Shown: piece after piece, positions 1-9,661 of the stretch
Layout of the letters: every line of letters begins with the position of its first letter
Numbering within the stretch: the first letter of the stretch is position 1
Assembly: GCA_934316545.1 (NCBI GenBank)
Contig: CAKRDT010000001.1
Span: forward strand, 1 to 64,000
From: an uncultured Agathobacter sp.
Lineage (GTDB): Bacteria; Bacillota; Clostridia; Lachnospirales; Lachnospiraceae
Direction: 5' to 3'
DNA length: 64,000 nt
Notes under the pieces: model-generated
What the model was told of the DNA's origin: nothing
Seen by the model: the letters and a program-made list of their open reading frames with translations, nothing else
Databases searched by the model: none
Position numbers and translations under genes: made by a program

Positions 1-324
1 TCTCATTTTTCTCCTGTAGGTCATGGCCTTTCCTGTTTTCCCTTGACCTGGATTTCATTTTTCTCCTGTAGGTCATGACCTTCCCTGTTTTTCCTTGACC
101 TGGATCTCATTTTTCCCCTGTAGGTCATGGGCGTTCCTGTTCCCCCTTGACCCGGATCTCATTTTTCTCCTGTAGGTCATGGCCTTTCCTGTTTTCCCTT
201 GACCTGGATTTCATTTTTCTCCTGTAGGTCATGGCCTTCCCTGTTTTCCCTTGACCCGGATCTCATTTTTCCCCTGTAGGTCATGGCCTTTCCTGTTCCC
301 CCTTGACCTAGATCTCATTTTTCT
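1..324. repeat. 52-bp tandem repeat array (six full units plus a partial one)
   Basis: Six direct 52-bp units start at 1, 53, 105, 157, 209 and 261, and a partial seventh starts at 313. The array may continue to the left of the window. Each unit carries an inverted pair AGGTCA ... TGACCT. Units 1 and 4 appear identical, unit 2 resembles unit 5, and unit 3 resembles unit 6, so there is a 156-bp three-unit higher-order period. Because 52 is not a multiple of three and each unit carries stop triplets on both strands, the array is not coding. There are no variable spacers, so it is not CRISPR. Function is unknown. Confidence 0.93.
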
Positions 325-610
325 TGCGTGAGTCAAATAATGGATATTTTTTCATGACTCAATAGTCAAATTTTCTCTCAGGGTCAGTTTCCATCCTTAT
401 TTGCTCGTTTACTAACACTACACATAAAAAATCACGCGTGGAGAAATCATCTTACATTTACTTGTAAAATAACACCGCGCGTCAATTTTTATTATTTACT
501 ATAGGGCAAATTTTTGTCGTGCATCAAATAAGTATTTTTTAAATACACAGATACCGGATTCAATAAATAAAAAAGAAAATTAGCAGTAAATTCATTCAAC
601 CAACAGGATT
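325..610. other. AT-rich intergenic stretch
   Basis: No convincing gene is seen here. Just after the array an inverted repeat GAGTCA ... TGACTC spans about 330-357. An 8-bp palindrome CACGCGTG lies at 433-440, and a short inverted repeat GTATTT-TTT-AAATAC lies near 530-545. None could be assigned a function. The composition is much more AT-rich than the flanking genes. Confidence 0.6.
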
Positions 611-868
611 TTGGACGATACACTTTATCGAAGCTCTTTTCTGCGACTGCTCCTGCGTTCCATTGTTTTGGATAATTGCATTTATGTTAAACGTAATAAA
701 AAACTATCCAAAATCGTTGCAGGAGTTAACTTGCAGAAAAAGCTGAGAGAAAGTCTGTATCGTTCAAAGTCCGTTGATCTTGTAATAACTACTGCTAATT
801 ATCTATTACAACTCTATGATCCGGTATCGTCCGCATTTGAAATCAAATCTGATCACGACAAACCCTAA
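611..868 (+). CDS. doubtful small hypothetical protein, 85 aa
   Basis: This open frame starts at TTG and runs to 4 bp from the converging end of polC. A stop at 587 precedes it in frame and no ATG is available. An AGGA lies only about 2 bases before the TTG, which is too close for a normal ribosome binding site. The predicted product is basic and resembles no family I recognise. It could be a chance frame, or a remnant whose upstream part was lost next to the repeat array. Confidence 0.25.
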   Translation: MDDTLYRSSFLRLLLRSIVLDNCIYVKRNKKLSKIVAGVNLQKKLRESLYRSKSVDLVITTANYLLQLYDPVSSAFEIKSDHDKP

Positions 869-872
869 TTTG

Positions 873-3800
873 CTACGCTCCGAAATCAAACAGTGACAAC
901 TGGTTCGACTCCGGAATATCTCCAAACAAGCCCAGATCACTCATCAGATCAATGGTCGTCTTTGACACCTTTGTGCGCTCCCTGAAATCATCCTTTGACA
1001 GGAAAATTCCGTCTTTGGCAGCCTCCGCAATTGCGACAGCGGCGTTGTCGCCGAGTCCGTCGATCGTGTTGAGTGCCGGCAGCAGCTTGCCGTCCACAAT
1101 CTGAAAACGATGTGGCTGCGACGAATAAATGTCGATCGGAAGAAATTCAAAACCGCGCGCATACATTTCCTGCACGATACGCATATCCTTAAATGTATCC
1201 TGTTCCTTCTTGGACAGTGTATCCTTGCGCTTTTTGTAATCGCGCATGTATCCTTCCAGCTTCTCCTTGCCTTGACACATCAGTTCATAACTAAATCCCG
1301 TCGCACGGATGGAAAAATATGCCGCATAATAAGCAAGCGGATAAAACACCTTACAGTAAGCGATACGCCACGCCATCATAACGTAAGCTGCCGCATGCGC
1401 CTTCGGGAACATATACTTGATCTTCTCGCAGGACCAGACATACCAGTCCGGCACATTGTGATCGAGCATATCCTGCTTCCACTCCGGCCACTTGTCACAC
1501 TTTCCTTTTGCAACAATTCCTTTTCGCACATTCTCCATGATCTTAAAGGACTCCTCCGATTCCAGCCCCATGCTGATCAGATAAGTCATGATATCATCTC
1601 GCGTACAGATGGCAGTCGAAATCGTTGCCTTTTTCTCCTGGATCAAGGTCTGTGCGTTTCCAAGCCACACATCCGTACCATGTGACAGACCGGCGATTCG
1701 GATCAGATCCGAAAATTCCTTCGGCTGCGTATCGATTAACATGCCCATCGCAAAGTCCGTTCCAAACTCCGGGATTCCAAGAGCTCCAAGCTGGCAGCCA
1801 TCAATATCTTCCGGAGTAACTCCCAGTGCTGATGTATTCTGAAAAAGCGACATGACCGCCTGATCATCCAGCGGAATCTGTGTCGGATCCACACCGGTCA
1901 AATCCTGCAGCATACGGATCATGGTCGGATCATCGTGTCCGAGAATATCAAGTTTTAACAGGTTATGATCGATGGAATGGTAATCAAAATGCGTGGTCGT
2001 GATGTCAACGGTCATATCATTTGCCGGATGCTGGATCGGCGTAAATGTATAAATCTGCTCTCCCATCGGAAGAACAACGATGCCGCCCGGATGCTGTCCG
2101 GTTGTTCGCCGCACACCGACACAGCCGCCGACAATACGGTCGATCTCGCAGTTTCGCTTGTGGATACCACGCTCCTCGTAATAATTCTTTACATAACCGA
2201 ATGCCGTCTTATCCGCAAGCGTACCGATCGTTCCCGCCTTAAACGTCTGTCCCTCACCGAAGATAACTTCCGTGTACTTATGCGCTTTACTCTGGTACTC
2301 TCCTGAGAAATTAAGGTCAATATCGGGTTCCTTGTTTCCCTTGAATCCAAGGAACGTCTCGAACGGAATATCAAAGCCTTCCTTCGACAATGGCTTGCCG
2401 CATTTCGGGCAGATCTTGTCCGGCATATCGCAGCCGCCCCGTCCGGAGTACGACTTTACCAGATCCGAGTCAAAATCACTGTATTTACAATGCTTGCACA
2501 GATAATGTGCATGCAGCGGATTTACCTCCGTGATACCGGACATTGTCGCAACAAACGAACTACCTACCGATCCACGTGATCCAACCAGATATCCGTCTTC
2601 ATTCGACTTCCACACCAGCTTCTGCGCAATAATATACATTACCGCATATCCGTTACTGATAATGGAATTCAGTTCACGTTCCAGACGCTCCTGCACGATT
2701 TCCGGAAGCGGATCCCCATACATCTTATGTGCCTTGTTATAGCAGATATCACGAAGCATCTGATCCGAATTTTCAATGACCGGCGGACACTTGTCCGGAC
2801 GCACCGGCGAAATGCGCTCGCACATATCCGCGATACGGTTCGTGTTCGTAATAACCACTTCCTCTGCCTTTGCACTGCCGAGATAGTCAAATTCTTTGAG
2901 CATTTCCTCTGTGGTGCGAAGGTAAAGCGGCGCCTGATCATCTGCATCCTTAAAGCCTTGTCCTGTCATAATGATCCTGCGGTAGATTTCGTCATCCGGA
3001 TCAAGGAAATGCACGTCACACGTTGCAACAACCGGCTTATGGAATTCTTCTCCAAGCCGCACGATTTTCTTATTGATTTCAATGAGATCATCATTCGACG
3101 CGATCGGTGAATCCTCATCCCTTACAAGGAATGCATTGTTGCCGAGCGGCTGTATTTCCAGATAATCATAGAAATCAACCAATCTTGAAATTTCTTCCTC
3201 CGGTCTTCCGTTAAGAATTGCACGGTACAGCTCCCCCGCCTCACAGGCGGAGCCGATCAGAAGTCCATCCCGGTATTTTAAGAATTCGCTTTTGGGGATT
3301 CTCGGTCTCTTATGGTAATACTTAATATGCGCTAGCGAAACAAGACGATACAGATTGGTACGTCCCTGATCACAGGTAGCCAGAATAATGGCATGGTACG
3401 TTGGCATCTTTTGAATATTCTCAACAGAAGCCGAAGCCATCTCATTTACCTGATCGAGTGTTGTCACACCGCGCTCCTCAAGCATTTCAATAAACTTCAC
3501 AAAAATTTCGGCGGTGCATGCCGCATCGTCTACCGCACGGTGATGGTTATCAAGCGATACTCCGAGCGCCTTGGCAACCGTATCCAGCTTGAATCGGTTC
3601 AGGTTCGACAAAAGCACACGCGCCAGACCGACGGTATCCACGATTGTCGGATTACACGCGATTCCCTGTCGCATACAATTTTTCTTAATAAAACTCATAT
3701 CAAAGTCCGCATTATGTGCCACCATGATGCAGCCCTCACAGAACGCCATAAACTTCGGAAGAATATCCTCAATCACCGGCGCATCGATCACCATATCGTC

Positions 3801-5405
3801 ACGGATCGAAGTAAGCTGCTCGATTCGGAATGGAATCGGGACTTCCGGATTAACGAACGTTGAAAAACGATCCACGATCGCACCGTTTTGCACCTTGACC
3901 GCACCAATCTCTATAATCTTATTGGTCTCCGGACTGAATCCCGTCGTCTCTAAGTCAAATACAACATAATCCGCCTGAAGCGATTGGTTATGACTGTCCG
4001 TTACGATACCTTTTAAATCATCAACCAGATACGCTTCCACGCCATAGATTACCTTAAAATCATCATCCGGGCTTACCGTATGATTCGCATCCGGGAATGC
4101 CTGTACATCACCGTGATCCGTGATCGCGATTGCCTTGTGTCCCCACTTCATGGCACGCTTTACGATATCTTTTACATCCGACACACCATCCATATCGCTC
4201 ATCTTGGTATGACAGTGAAGTTCCACGCGCTTCTCCGCACTGTTATCCATACGGATCGTTGTAAAGTCAGAACTCTTCTTGATTCCAACGATGGAACCGA
4301 TCGTCAATTCACTGTCAAACTTATCGATGGTCGCCACACCTTTGACTTTGACGAACTTACCCCCGCTGATTTCCTTAAGCAGATCCTTTACATCGTCATT
4401 TCTTGCAAAAATTTTGAGTACGATTGTATCCGTAAAATCCGTGATGGAAAAGATAATAATGGTCTTTTCGTTACGAATCTCTCTCGTATCCACGGAAAGA
4501 ATCTTACCATGGATGACAACCTCACCGATCGGTCCGTCGATCTTCTCGATATCCATCGGTTCTTCTTCAAAGTCGCGTCCGTAGATCACATCTGGGTTCA
4601 TCGACTTCTTGCTATTATCATAATCAAACTTCTTGCGGAATTCACCTTTTTTCTCGAAGGTCTGCCTCTTTTTCGCGGCATTTCCTGCATTTTCCTGTTT
4701 CTTTGCAGGATTCTGTGCTGTTTTTGCAGTTTTTTCTACAATTTTTTCCTCAGCAGCTATATCAACACCGGAATCGCCCTCGTTCGGCTTATGTAACGGT
4801 TCACCCTCGTCTCCCATGACGGCAAACTTTGTACGCTCCAAAATACTTTGCACTTCCTGTGCGATCTGTTTCTCGGAATTCTTGCGGTACTTGCTCTCCT
4901 TCGGCTTACGAAATTCCGTCTGGATCACAAGATTCATGCCACAGCGCTCACAAATGACTTTTTCCAGAAACTCAAGTATTTCATCGGTGCGCGTCTTCGC
5001 GATGATCGTCTCATCCATGGTAAGGATCAGATGATGCGGCTGATCAAATTCCATCTCAGCCGTCCGTAACAGATTATATTCAAGCACACTGTATGCATTC
5101 AATTCATCCAGAATACTGTCCTTGTACACTTCCATTAAAGACTGCGGTGTATACTGCTCGGATAACTCAAATGCCTCAATAATCCTGACCGAAACATTTT
5201 GGTTTTTGAAAATCTGTGAGACGATTGCCTCCTCCATCTTCCATATATTCTTTTTAAAGATCAGTCTTTTTGCACGCAAATAAATGCGAATATGATTGTG
5301 ATCATGATTCGCACCTATTTTCGTCACTTCAGCTGTCTCTAACAGACTTTCCAGCTCCGGCTCAAGTTTCAGAGTTGGAAACGCCTCCTTAAAAGGCTTT
5401 GTCAT
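873..5405 (-). CDS. polC: DNA polymerase III alpha subunit, PolC type
   Basis: This is the replicative polymerase of low-GC Gram-positives, carrying both polymerase and proofreading activities. The 1510-residue length fits PolC (B. subtilis 1437). The order is an N-terminal domain, a charged linker near 200-290, an OB-fold region, a PHP domain from about 395 (HCHTKMSDMDG, ITDHGD), a DEDD exonuclease inserted from about 478 (VVFDLETTG), and then the polymerase. The polymerase part shows GSRGSVGSSF, a Cys4 zinc site (CKHC ... CPKCG) and the catalytic PDIDLNFSG near 1028. It starts one base after the ispG stop and ends the rpsB-to-polC cluster. No intrinsic terminator was found downstream, where it converges with a doubtful frame. 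Confidence 0.98.
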   Translation of the reverse strand: MTKPFKEAFPTLKLEPELESLLETAEVTKIGANHDHNHIRIYLRAKRLIFKKNIWKMEEAIVSQIFKNQNVSVRIIEAFELSEQYTPQSLMEVYKDSILDELNAYSVLEYNLLRTAEMEFDQPHHLILTMDETIIAKTRTDEILEFLEKVICERCGMNLVIQTEFRKPKESKYRKNSEKQIAQEVQSILERTKFAVMGDEGEPLHKPNEGDSGVDIAAEEKIVEKTAKTAQNPAKKQENAGNAAKKRQTFEKKGEFRKKFDYDNSKKSMNPDVIYGRDFEEEPMDIEKIDGPIGEVVIHGKILSVDTREIRNEKTIIIFSITDFTDTIVLKIFARNDDVKDLLKEISGGKFVKVKGVATIDKFDSELTIGSIVGIKKSSDFTTIRMDNSAEKRVELHCHTKMSDMDGVSDVKDIVKRAMKWGHKAIAITDHGDVQAFPDANHTVSPDDDFKVIYGVEAYLVDDLKGIVTDSHNQSLQADYVVFDLETTGFSPETNKIIEIGAVKVQNGAIVDRFSTFVNPEVPIPFRIEQLTSIRDDMVIDAPVIEDILPKFMAFCEGCIMVAHNADFDMSFIKKNCMRQGIACNPTIVDTVGLARVLLSNLNRFKLDTVAKALGVSLDNHHRAVDDAACTAEIFVKFIEMLEERGVTTLDQVNEMASASVENIQKMPTYHAIILATCDQGRTNLYRLVSLAHIKYYHKRPRIPKSEFLKYRDGLLIGSACEAGELYRAILNGRPEEEISRLVDFYDYLEIQPLGNNAFLVRDEDSPIASNDDLIEINKKIVRLGEEFHKPVVATCDVHFLDPDDEIYRRIIMTGQGFKDADDQAPLYLRTTEEMLKEFDYLGSAKAEEVVITNTNRIADMCERISPVRPDKCPPVIENSDQMLRDICYNKAHKMYGDPLPEIVQERLERELNSIISNGYAVMYIIAQKLVWKSNEDGYLVGSRGSVGSSFVATMSGITEVNPLHAHYLCKHCKYSDFDSDLVKSYSGRGGCDMPDKICPKCGKPLSKEGFDIPFETFLGFKGNKEPDIDLNFSGEYQSKAHKYTEVIFGEGQTFKAGTIGTLADKTAFGYVKNYYEERGIHKRNCEIDRIVGGCVGVRRTTGQHPGGIVVLPMGEQIYTFTPIQHPANDMTVDITTTHFDYHSIDHNLLKLDILGHDDPTMIRMLQDLTGVDPTQIPLDDQAVMSLFQNTSALGVTPEDIDGCQLGALGIPEFGTDFAMGMLIDTQPKEFSDLIRIAGLSHGTDVWLGNAQTLIQEKKATISTAICTRDDIMTYLISMGLESEESFKIMENVRKGIVAKGKCDKWPEWKQDMLDHNVPDWYVWSCEKIKYMFPKAHAAAYVMMAWRIAYCKVFYPLAYYAAYFSIRATGFSYELMCQGKEKLEGYMRDYKKRKDTLSKKEQDTFKDMRIVQEMYARGFEFLPIDIYSSQPHRFQIVDGKLLPALNTIDGLGDNAAVAIAEAAKDGIFLSKDDFRERTKVSKTTIDLMSDLGLFGDIPESNQLSLFDFGA

Positions 5406-5406
5406 A

Positions 5407-6462
5407 TTACTGCCCCCAATGTTCTAACTCATAACGGAGTTCTCCAAGCAATTGATCTTCAGGAACCTTCTTATAGACTTCTCCATGCTTTATAATTAAA
5501 CCTTCACCGATTCCGCCGGCCACCCCAAGGTCTGCTTCTTTTGCTTCTCCCGGTCCGTTGACAACGCAGCCCATGACTGCAACTTTGATATCAAGCGGGA
5601 ACTCTGCCACCATAGTTTCCACCTGATTGGCCAGTCCGATAAGATCGATCTTGGTTCTTCCGCAAGTCGGACAAGAAACAACTTCAATACCACCCTTGCG
5701 AAGTCCAAGTGTACGAAGAATCAGTTTGGCTGACTTGATCTCCTCCACAGGATCTCCGGTCAGCGATACGCGGATTGTATCACCGATTCCCTGATTTAAG
5801 ATCAGTCCCAAACCGATTGCAGATTTAATATTGCCACTGATGATCGTACCGGCCTCCGTAATTCCTACATGAAGCGGATGATTCGTCTTGTCCGCAATCA
5901 ATTCATGCGCCTTCACACACATCATAACATCGGATGACTTAATACTGATGACAAGGTTATCGTATCCCATATCCTCAATCAAAGCCACCTTATCTAACGC
6001 ACTCTCCACAAGTCCTTCCGCCGTCACCCCGTGATATTTCTCCACCAGATCTTTCTCCAGAGAACCACTGTTGACACCGACACGGATCGGAAGATTACGG
6101 GCCTTAGCCTCGTCAACCACTGCCTTTACCCGCTCGCGGCTTCCGATATTGCCCGGATTGATACGAATCTTATCCGCACCATACTCCATCGCTGCCAATG
6201 CAAGCTTATAATCAAAATGAATATCCGCAACGAGCGGAATCTCAATCTGCTTCTTGATCTCCGGGAGAGCCTTTGCCGCTTCCATCGTCGGAACCGCGCA
6301 TCGGATGATCTCGCATCCCGCTTTGGTCAACTGTTTGATCTGCGCAACTGTTGCCCCAACATCTTCCGTATGGGTATTTGTCATGGACTGGATCGCAATC
6401 GGATTATTTCCTCCGATCACGCGATCCCCGATCTTTACTTCCTTCGTGATATGTCTCGTCAT
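5407..6462 (-). CDS. ispG: 4-hydroxy-3-methylbut-2-enyl-diphosphate synthase (GcpE)
   Basis: IspG is the [4Fe-4S] enzyme that converts methylerythritol cyclodiphosphate to HMBPP in the MEP isoprenoid pathway. The iron-sulfur ligands are visible as SCPTCG and, further on, MGCVVNGPGE. The protein begins MTRHITKEVKIG, and the N-terminal IAIQSMTNT is typical. I chose this start because AGAGG sits 7 bases upstream; an open extension to 6507 lacks such a site. The product is 351 residues. It sits between rseP and polC, the position held by proS in B. subtilis, and shares the cluster with the MEP enzyme gene dxr. Confidence 0.96.
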   Translation of the reverse strand: MTRHITKEVKIGDRVIGGNNPIAIQSMTNTHTEDVGATVAQIKQLTKAGCEIIRCAVPTMEAAKALPEIKKQIEIPLVADIHFDYKLALAAMEYGADKIRINPGNIGSRERVKAVVDEAKARNLPIRVGVNSGSLEKDLVEKYHGVTAEGLVESALDKVALIEDMGYDNLVISIKSSDVMMCVKAHELIADKTNHPLHVGITEAGTIISGNIKSAIGLGLILNQGIGDTIRVSLTGDPVEEIKSAKLILRTLGLRKGGIEVVSCPTCGRTKIDLIGLANQVETMVAEFPLDIKVAVMGCVVNGPGEAKEADLGVAGGIGEGLIIKHGEVYKKVPEDQLLGELRYELEHWGQ

Positions 6463-6541
6463 ACGATTACCTCTATTCCTCATTCTATCATCAGTCTCTG
6501 CCCGCAATCTGTATCAGGTTCTATACACATACATCTGTATC

Positions 6542-7591
6542 TTATATGAATAATTTACGGATATCATTAAACATCACAACAAACATGAGCGCAAATAACA
6601 AAAGAATACCGATCATATGCACAAATCCCTCTTTATTCGGATCAATCTTCTTTCCGCGGATTGCCTCAACGATCAAAAATACAAGGCGTCCACCGTCAAG
6701 TGCCGGAAGCGGAAGCAGATTCATCACACCAAGGTTTGCAGACAACAGAATCGTCCAATTTAACAGATTCAAAAAAGCGTAATAATATCCGTCTGTCGAT
6801 ACCGACTTCGTATAAGTATCACCCATGCTCTTTACGATGCCGACCGGTCCGCTCATCTGGTTGACCGAAACCTGTCTTGTCACAAGCATCTTTAAACTCT
6901 CTACCGTCGAGTAGATCCAATAACGCAGCTCGTAAAAGCTATTCTTAATATTGGTAAGAACATTACCCTTGACGCGTTCCTGTCCCGTATAGCTGAAACC
7001 ATACAGATAACGTCCTTCTTTCTTGTCATATTTCGGTGTCAATGTCGCCGTCTGCTTCTTTCCGTCACGAAGATATGTGACCTCCACTTCTTCTCCTGCA
7101 TGAAAAGTTGCATAAGCAGTGATTTCACGACAGAAATGCACCGAAAAGTGATTCATTCTGACAATCTCATCTCCTGCCTGAAGACCGGCCTCATCCGCCG
7201 CATATCCATCAATAACACCGGTTAAAACCGGTTTGTCATATCCGATACAGCTCATCAGAATAAACGCACAGACAAACGCCATAATAAAATTAAAGAACGG
7301 GCCGGCAAATACGACACTCATACGTGCCCACACAGACTTCTTTCCAAATGCGCGTTCGTCCGTTGAATCTTCATCCTCGCCTTCCATCATACAGGCTCCA
7401 CCGAAGGGAAGAAGCTTGATGGAATATTTTGTTTCCCCCTTCGTAAATCCGATGATGGTAGGTCCAAGTCCCAAAGAAAATTCATTCACGCGAATTCCAT
7501 TCGCCTTTGCGAGCCAGAAATGTCCCAGCTCATGAAAAATAACGATGATACTGAAAATCAGTAACGCAATAATTAAACTTACAATACTCAA
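6542..7591 (-). CDS. rseP: site-2 intramembrane metalloprotease RseP/RasP
   Basis: This membrane zinc protease cleaves transmembrane anti-sigma factors and signal peptide remnants. The zinc motif HELGH lies in the first membrane segment (about residues 20-25), a PDZ domain occupies roughly 115-200, and the second metal-site motif PALDGG lies near 295. The C-terminus is a membrane segment. The start is a TTG preceded by AGGTGG, one base after the dxr stop, which indicates tight coupling. The length of 349 residues is normal. Confidence 0.95.
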   Translation of the reverse strand: MSIVSLIIALLIFSIIVIFHELGHFWLAKANGIRVNEFSLGLGPTIIGFTKGETKYSIKLLPFGGACMMEGEDEDSTDERAFGKKSVWARMSVVFAGPFFNFIMAFVCAFILMSCIGYDKPVLTGVIDGYAADEAGLQAGDEIVRMNHFSVHFCREITAYATFHAGEEVEVTYLRDGKKQTATLTPKYDKKEGRYLYGFSYTGQERVKGNVLTNIKNSFYELRYWIYSTVESLKMLVTRQVSVNQMSGPVGIVKSMGDTYTKSVSTDGYYYAFLNLLNWTILLSANLGVMNLLPLPALDGGRLVFLIVEAIRGKKIDPNKEGFVHMIGILLLFALMFVVMFNDIRKLFI

Positions 7592-7592
7592 A

Positions 7593-8735
7593 CTACCACC
7601 TATCTCCTATAAATCTATAAGTCTCCTGCTCTGTTGCTAAAATCTCATCCACATCCGGATGCTGAATAAACGTGCAATGTTCCATTGATTCTTCTATCAT
7701 CTCCGTAATCTGAAGATAAGAGATCTCATGGTTTAAGAACAAGGCAACCGCTTTCTCATTCGCAGCATTAAATACCGTCGGAACATTTCCTCCGCGGCGA
7801 GCCGCATCGAACGCTAAACCCAGCCCCCTAAACGTTTCCATATCCGGTTTTTCAAACGTCAATTCCTGCAGGGCAAACAAATCCAGACGCTTTCCGGATA
7901 AAAAGCGGCGGTTCGGATAATAGAGTGCATATTGGATCGGCAGGCGCATATCCGGGGTTCCAAGCTGCGCAATCACCGCTCCATCCTCATATTCCACAGC
8001 AGAATGCACCACACTCTGCGGATGAACAACCACTTCAATCTGATCCAGTTCCACCCCAAAAAGCCACTTGGCTTCCATCACTTCAAGTCCCTTATTCACC
8101 AATGTGGAGGAATCGATTGTCACCTTACGTCCCATATTCCAATTAGGATGCTTTAAGGCATCCTCCACCTGAATCTGTTCCAAATCCTTTCTGCTTCGTC
8201 CTCGAAACGGTCCGCCGGATGCCGTCAGAAGAATCTTATGGATTGCATTCTGTTCATTTCCCTGTAAAGACTGAAAAATTGCACTATGCTCACTATCCAC
8301 CGGCAGTATCTGCACTCCATACTCTTTTGCAAGAGGTATGATCAAATGCCCGGCTGTAACAAGTGTTTCTTTGTTCGCCAAAGCGATATTCTTATGTTCC
8401 TTAATCGCCGCGATCGTCGGTCGGATTCCAAGCATTCCGACAATTGCCGTAACAACCATCCCAGCATGTTCCTCCGTTGCCACAGCAATAAGACCATCCA
8501 TTCCACTCATAACCGGAATGCCAAGATCTGCCGTCTTAATACGAAGCTCTTTCGCCTTTTCCTCGGTTCGGACCGCTACCAGTTTCGGACGAAACTGGCG
8601 CATCTGTTCCTCAAGCAGCTTGATATTCCCTCCACAGGCAAGTGCCGTCACTTCAATGTCGCCATGTTCCCTAACAACGTCTAATGTCTGGGTTCCGATC
8701 GAACCGGTCGATCCCAGAATTGAAATCTTTTTCAT
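7593..8735 (-). CDS. dxr: 1-deoxy-D-xylulose 5-phosphate reductoisomerase
   Basis: Dxr commits deoxyxylulose phosphate to the MEP pathway, using NADPH and a divalent metal. The N-terminal nucleotide-binding loop GSTGSIGTQTLDVV, the metal/substrate motif DSEHSAIFQ and the flexible-loop region GGPFRGR are visible. The length of 380 residues is typical. GAGGAAGC precedes the ATG. It lies between cdsA and rseP in the order conserved across Firmicutes. Confidence 0.97.
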   Translation of the reverse strand: MKKISILGSTGSIGTQTLDVVREHGDIEVTALACGGNIKLLEEQMRQFRPKLVAVRTEEKAKELRIKTADLGIPVMSGMDGLIAVATEEHAGMVVTAIVGMLGIRPTIAAIKEHKNIALANKETLVTAGHLIIPLAKEYGVQILPVDSEHSAIFQSLQGNEQNAIHKILLTASGGPFRGRSRKDLEQIQVEDALKHPNWNMGRKVTIDSSTLVNKGLEVMEAKWLFGVELDQIEVVVHPQSVVHSAVEYEDGAVIAQLGTPDMRLPIQYALYYPNRRFLSGKRLDLFALQELTFEKPDMETFRGLGLAFDAARRGGNVPTVFNAANEKAVALFLNHEISYLQITEMIEESMEHCTFIQHPDVDEILATEQETYRFIGDRW

Positions 8736-8809
8736 GAAAGCTTCCTCACAAAATATTCTAAGTTATATCTAGCATAAATCGCTTTTTGTCATAATCAAAC
8801 AATCCACTT

Positions 8810-9610
8810 CTACAAAATATGCAAGGCAAGATAATAAATAATCGGAGCCGTAATGATCATACTGTCAAAGCGATCCAGAATGCCGCCATGTCCCGGGATC
8901 AAATGTCCGTAATCTTTGATATCATAATTACGCTTGATTGCCGATGCTGTCAGGTCACCCACCATAGAAATCAAAGCTGCAACAGCCGCAATTCCAGCAA
9001 TGATCCAGATCTCCGTTGTTGTAAGATTCATCGGCAAACGGAAGATAAAGCAATATAACGCAGTAAGAAGTGCCGCTCCAGCCACACCGCCCACAGCTCC
9101 TTCTACGGACTTCTTAGGACTCAGCTTTGGCGACATCTTATGCTTTCCAATCAGCATTCCGACACAGTAAGCACAGGTATCGCATCCCCACGAGCATAAG
9201 AACACCAAAAAGGCTAGATAAAGTCCACGCTCTAAGGTACGTATCTGATATACGAATGACAGCATGACAGCAACATAAAACAATCCAAAAAAGACTGCCA
9301 TCACTTCACTTGCATGATATTTGGGATATGCAAACACAAATACAAACATTAAAAGAATCATAAATCCCATAAAAAGCATCATCCTATCCGGAATAAAATT
9401 CCATTGAAGATCACAATAGAACAAGATGGCTGCAAGGTAGCCCATTACCGCAAGTATCGATTTTTCCACTTTAAAAACACGATATAACTCAAACATTCCG
9501 ATACAGGAGATTGCAAGTGTCGAAAATAAAAGCACCTCACCGCCCGTAATGATGAGCACCAATGCCAGTATAACAAGCACGATACCGCTCAACAGTCTCG
9601 TCTTAAACAT
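8810..9610 (-). CDS. cdsA: phosphatidate cytidylyltransferase
   Basis: CdsA makes CDP-diacylglycerol, the precursor of bacterial phospholipids, in the cytoplasmic membrane. Several hydrophobic segments fill the first 200 residues. The C-terminal family signature is clear (SMVGDLTASAIKR, then KDYGHLIPGHGGILDRFDS). The start MFKTRLLSG has GGAGG 9 bases upstream and was preferred over an open extension to 9643, giving 266 residues. It follows uppS in the lipid-precursor part of the cluster. Confidence 0.96.
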   Translation of the reverse strand: MFKTRLLSGIVLVILALVLIITGGEVLLFSTLAISCIGMFELYRVFKVEKSILAVMGYLAAILFYCDLQWNFIPDRMMLFMGFMILLMFVFVFAYPKYHASEVMAVFFGLFYVAVMLSFVYQIRTLERGLYLAFLVFLCSWGCDTCAYCVGMLIGKHKMSPKLSPKKSVEGAVGGVAGAALLTALYCFIFRLPMNLTTTEIWIIAGIAAVAALISMVGDLTASAIKRNYDIKDYGHLIPGHGGILDRFDSMIITAPIIYYLALHIL

Positions 9611-9661
9611 AATCTTTATCCTCCGTCTTATCACTTGATTCATCTGGTTTACAGCATCTCT

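Noticed and set aside
1..324. CRISPR array
   Set aside because: The 52-bp units abut one another with no unique spacers, and no cas genes are present.
4080..4796. Open frame of 238 codons on the plus strand
   Set aside because: Antisense to the PolC N-terminal and PHP regions, with no plausible ribosome binding site.
6463..6507. Longer N-terminus for IspG
   Set aside because: The extension lacks a ribosome binding site, while the start at 6462 has one at good spacing and matches the family start.
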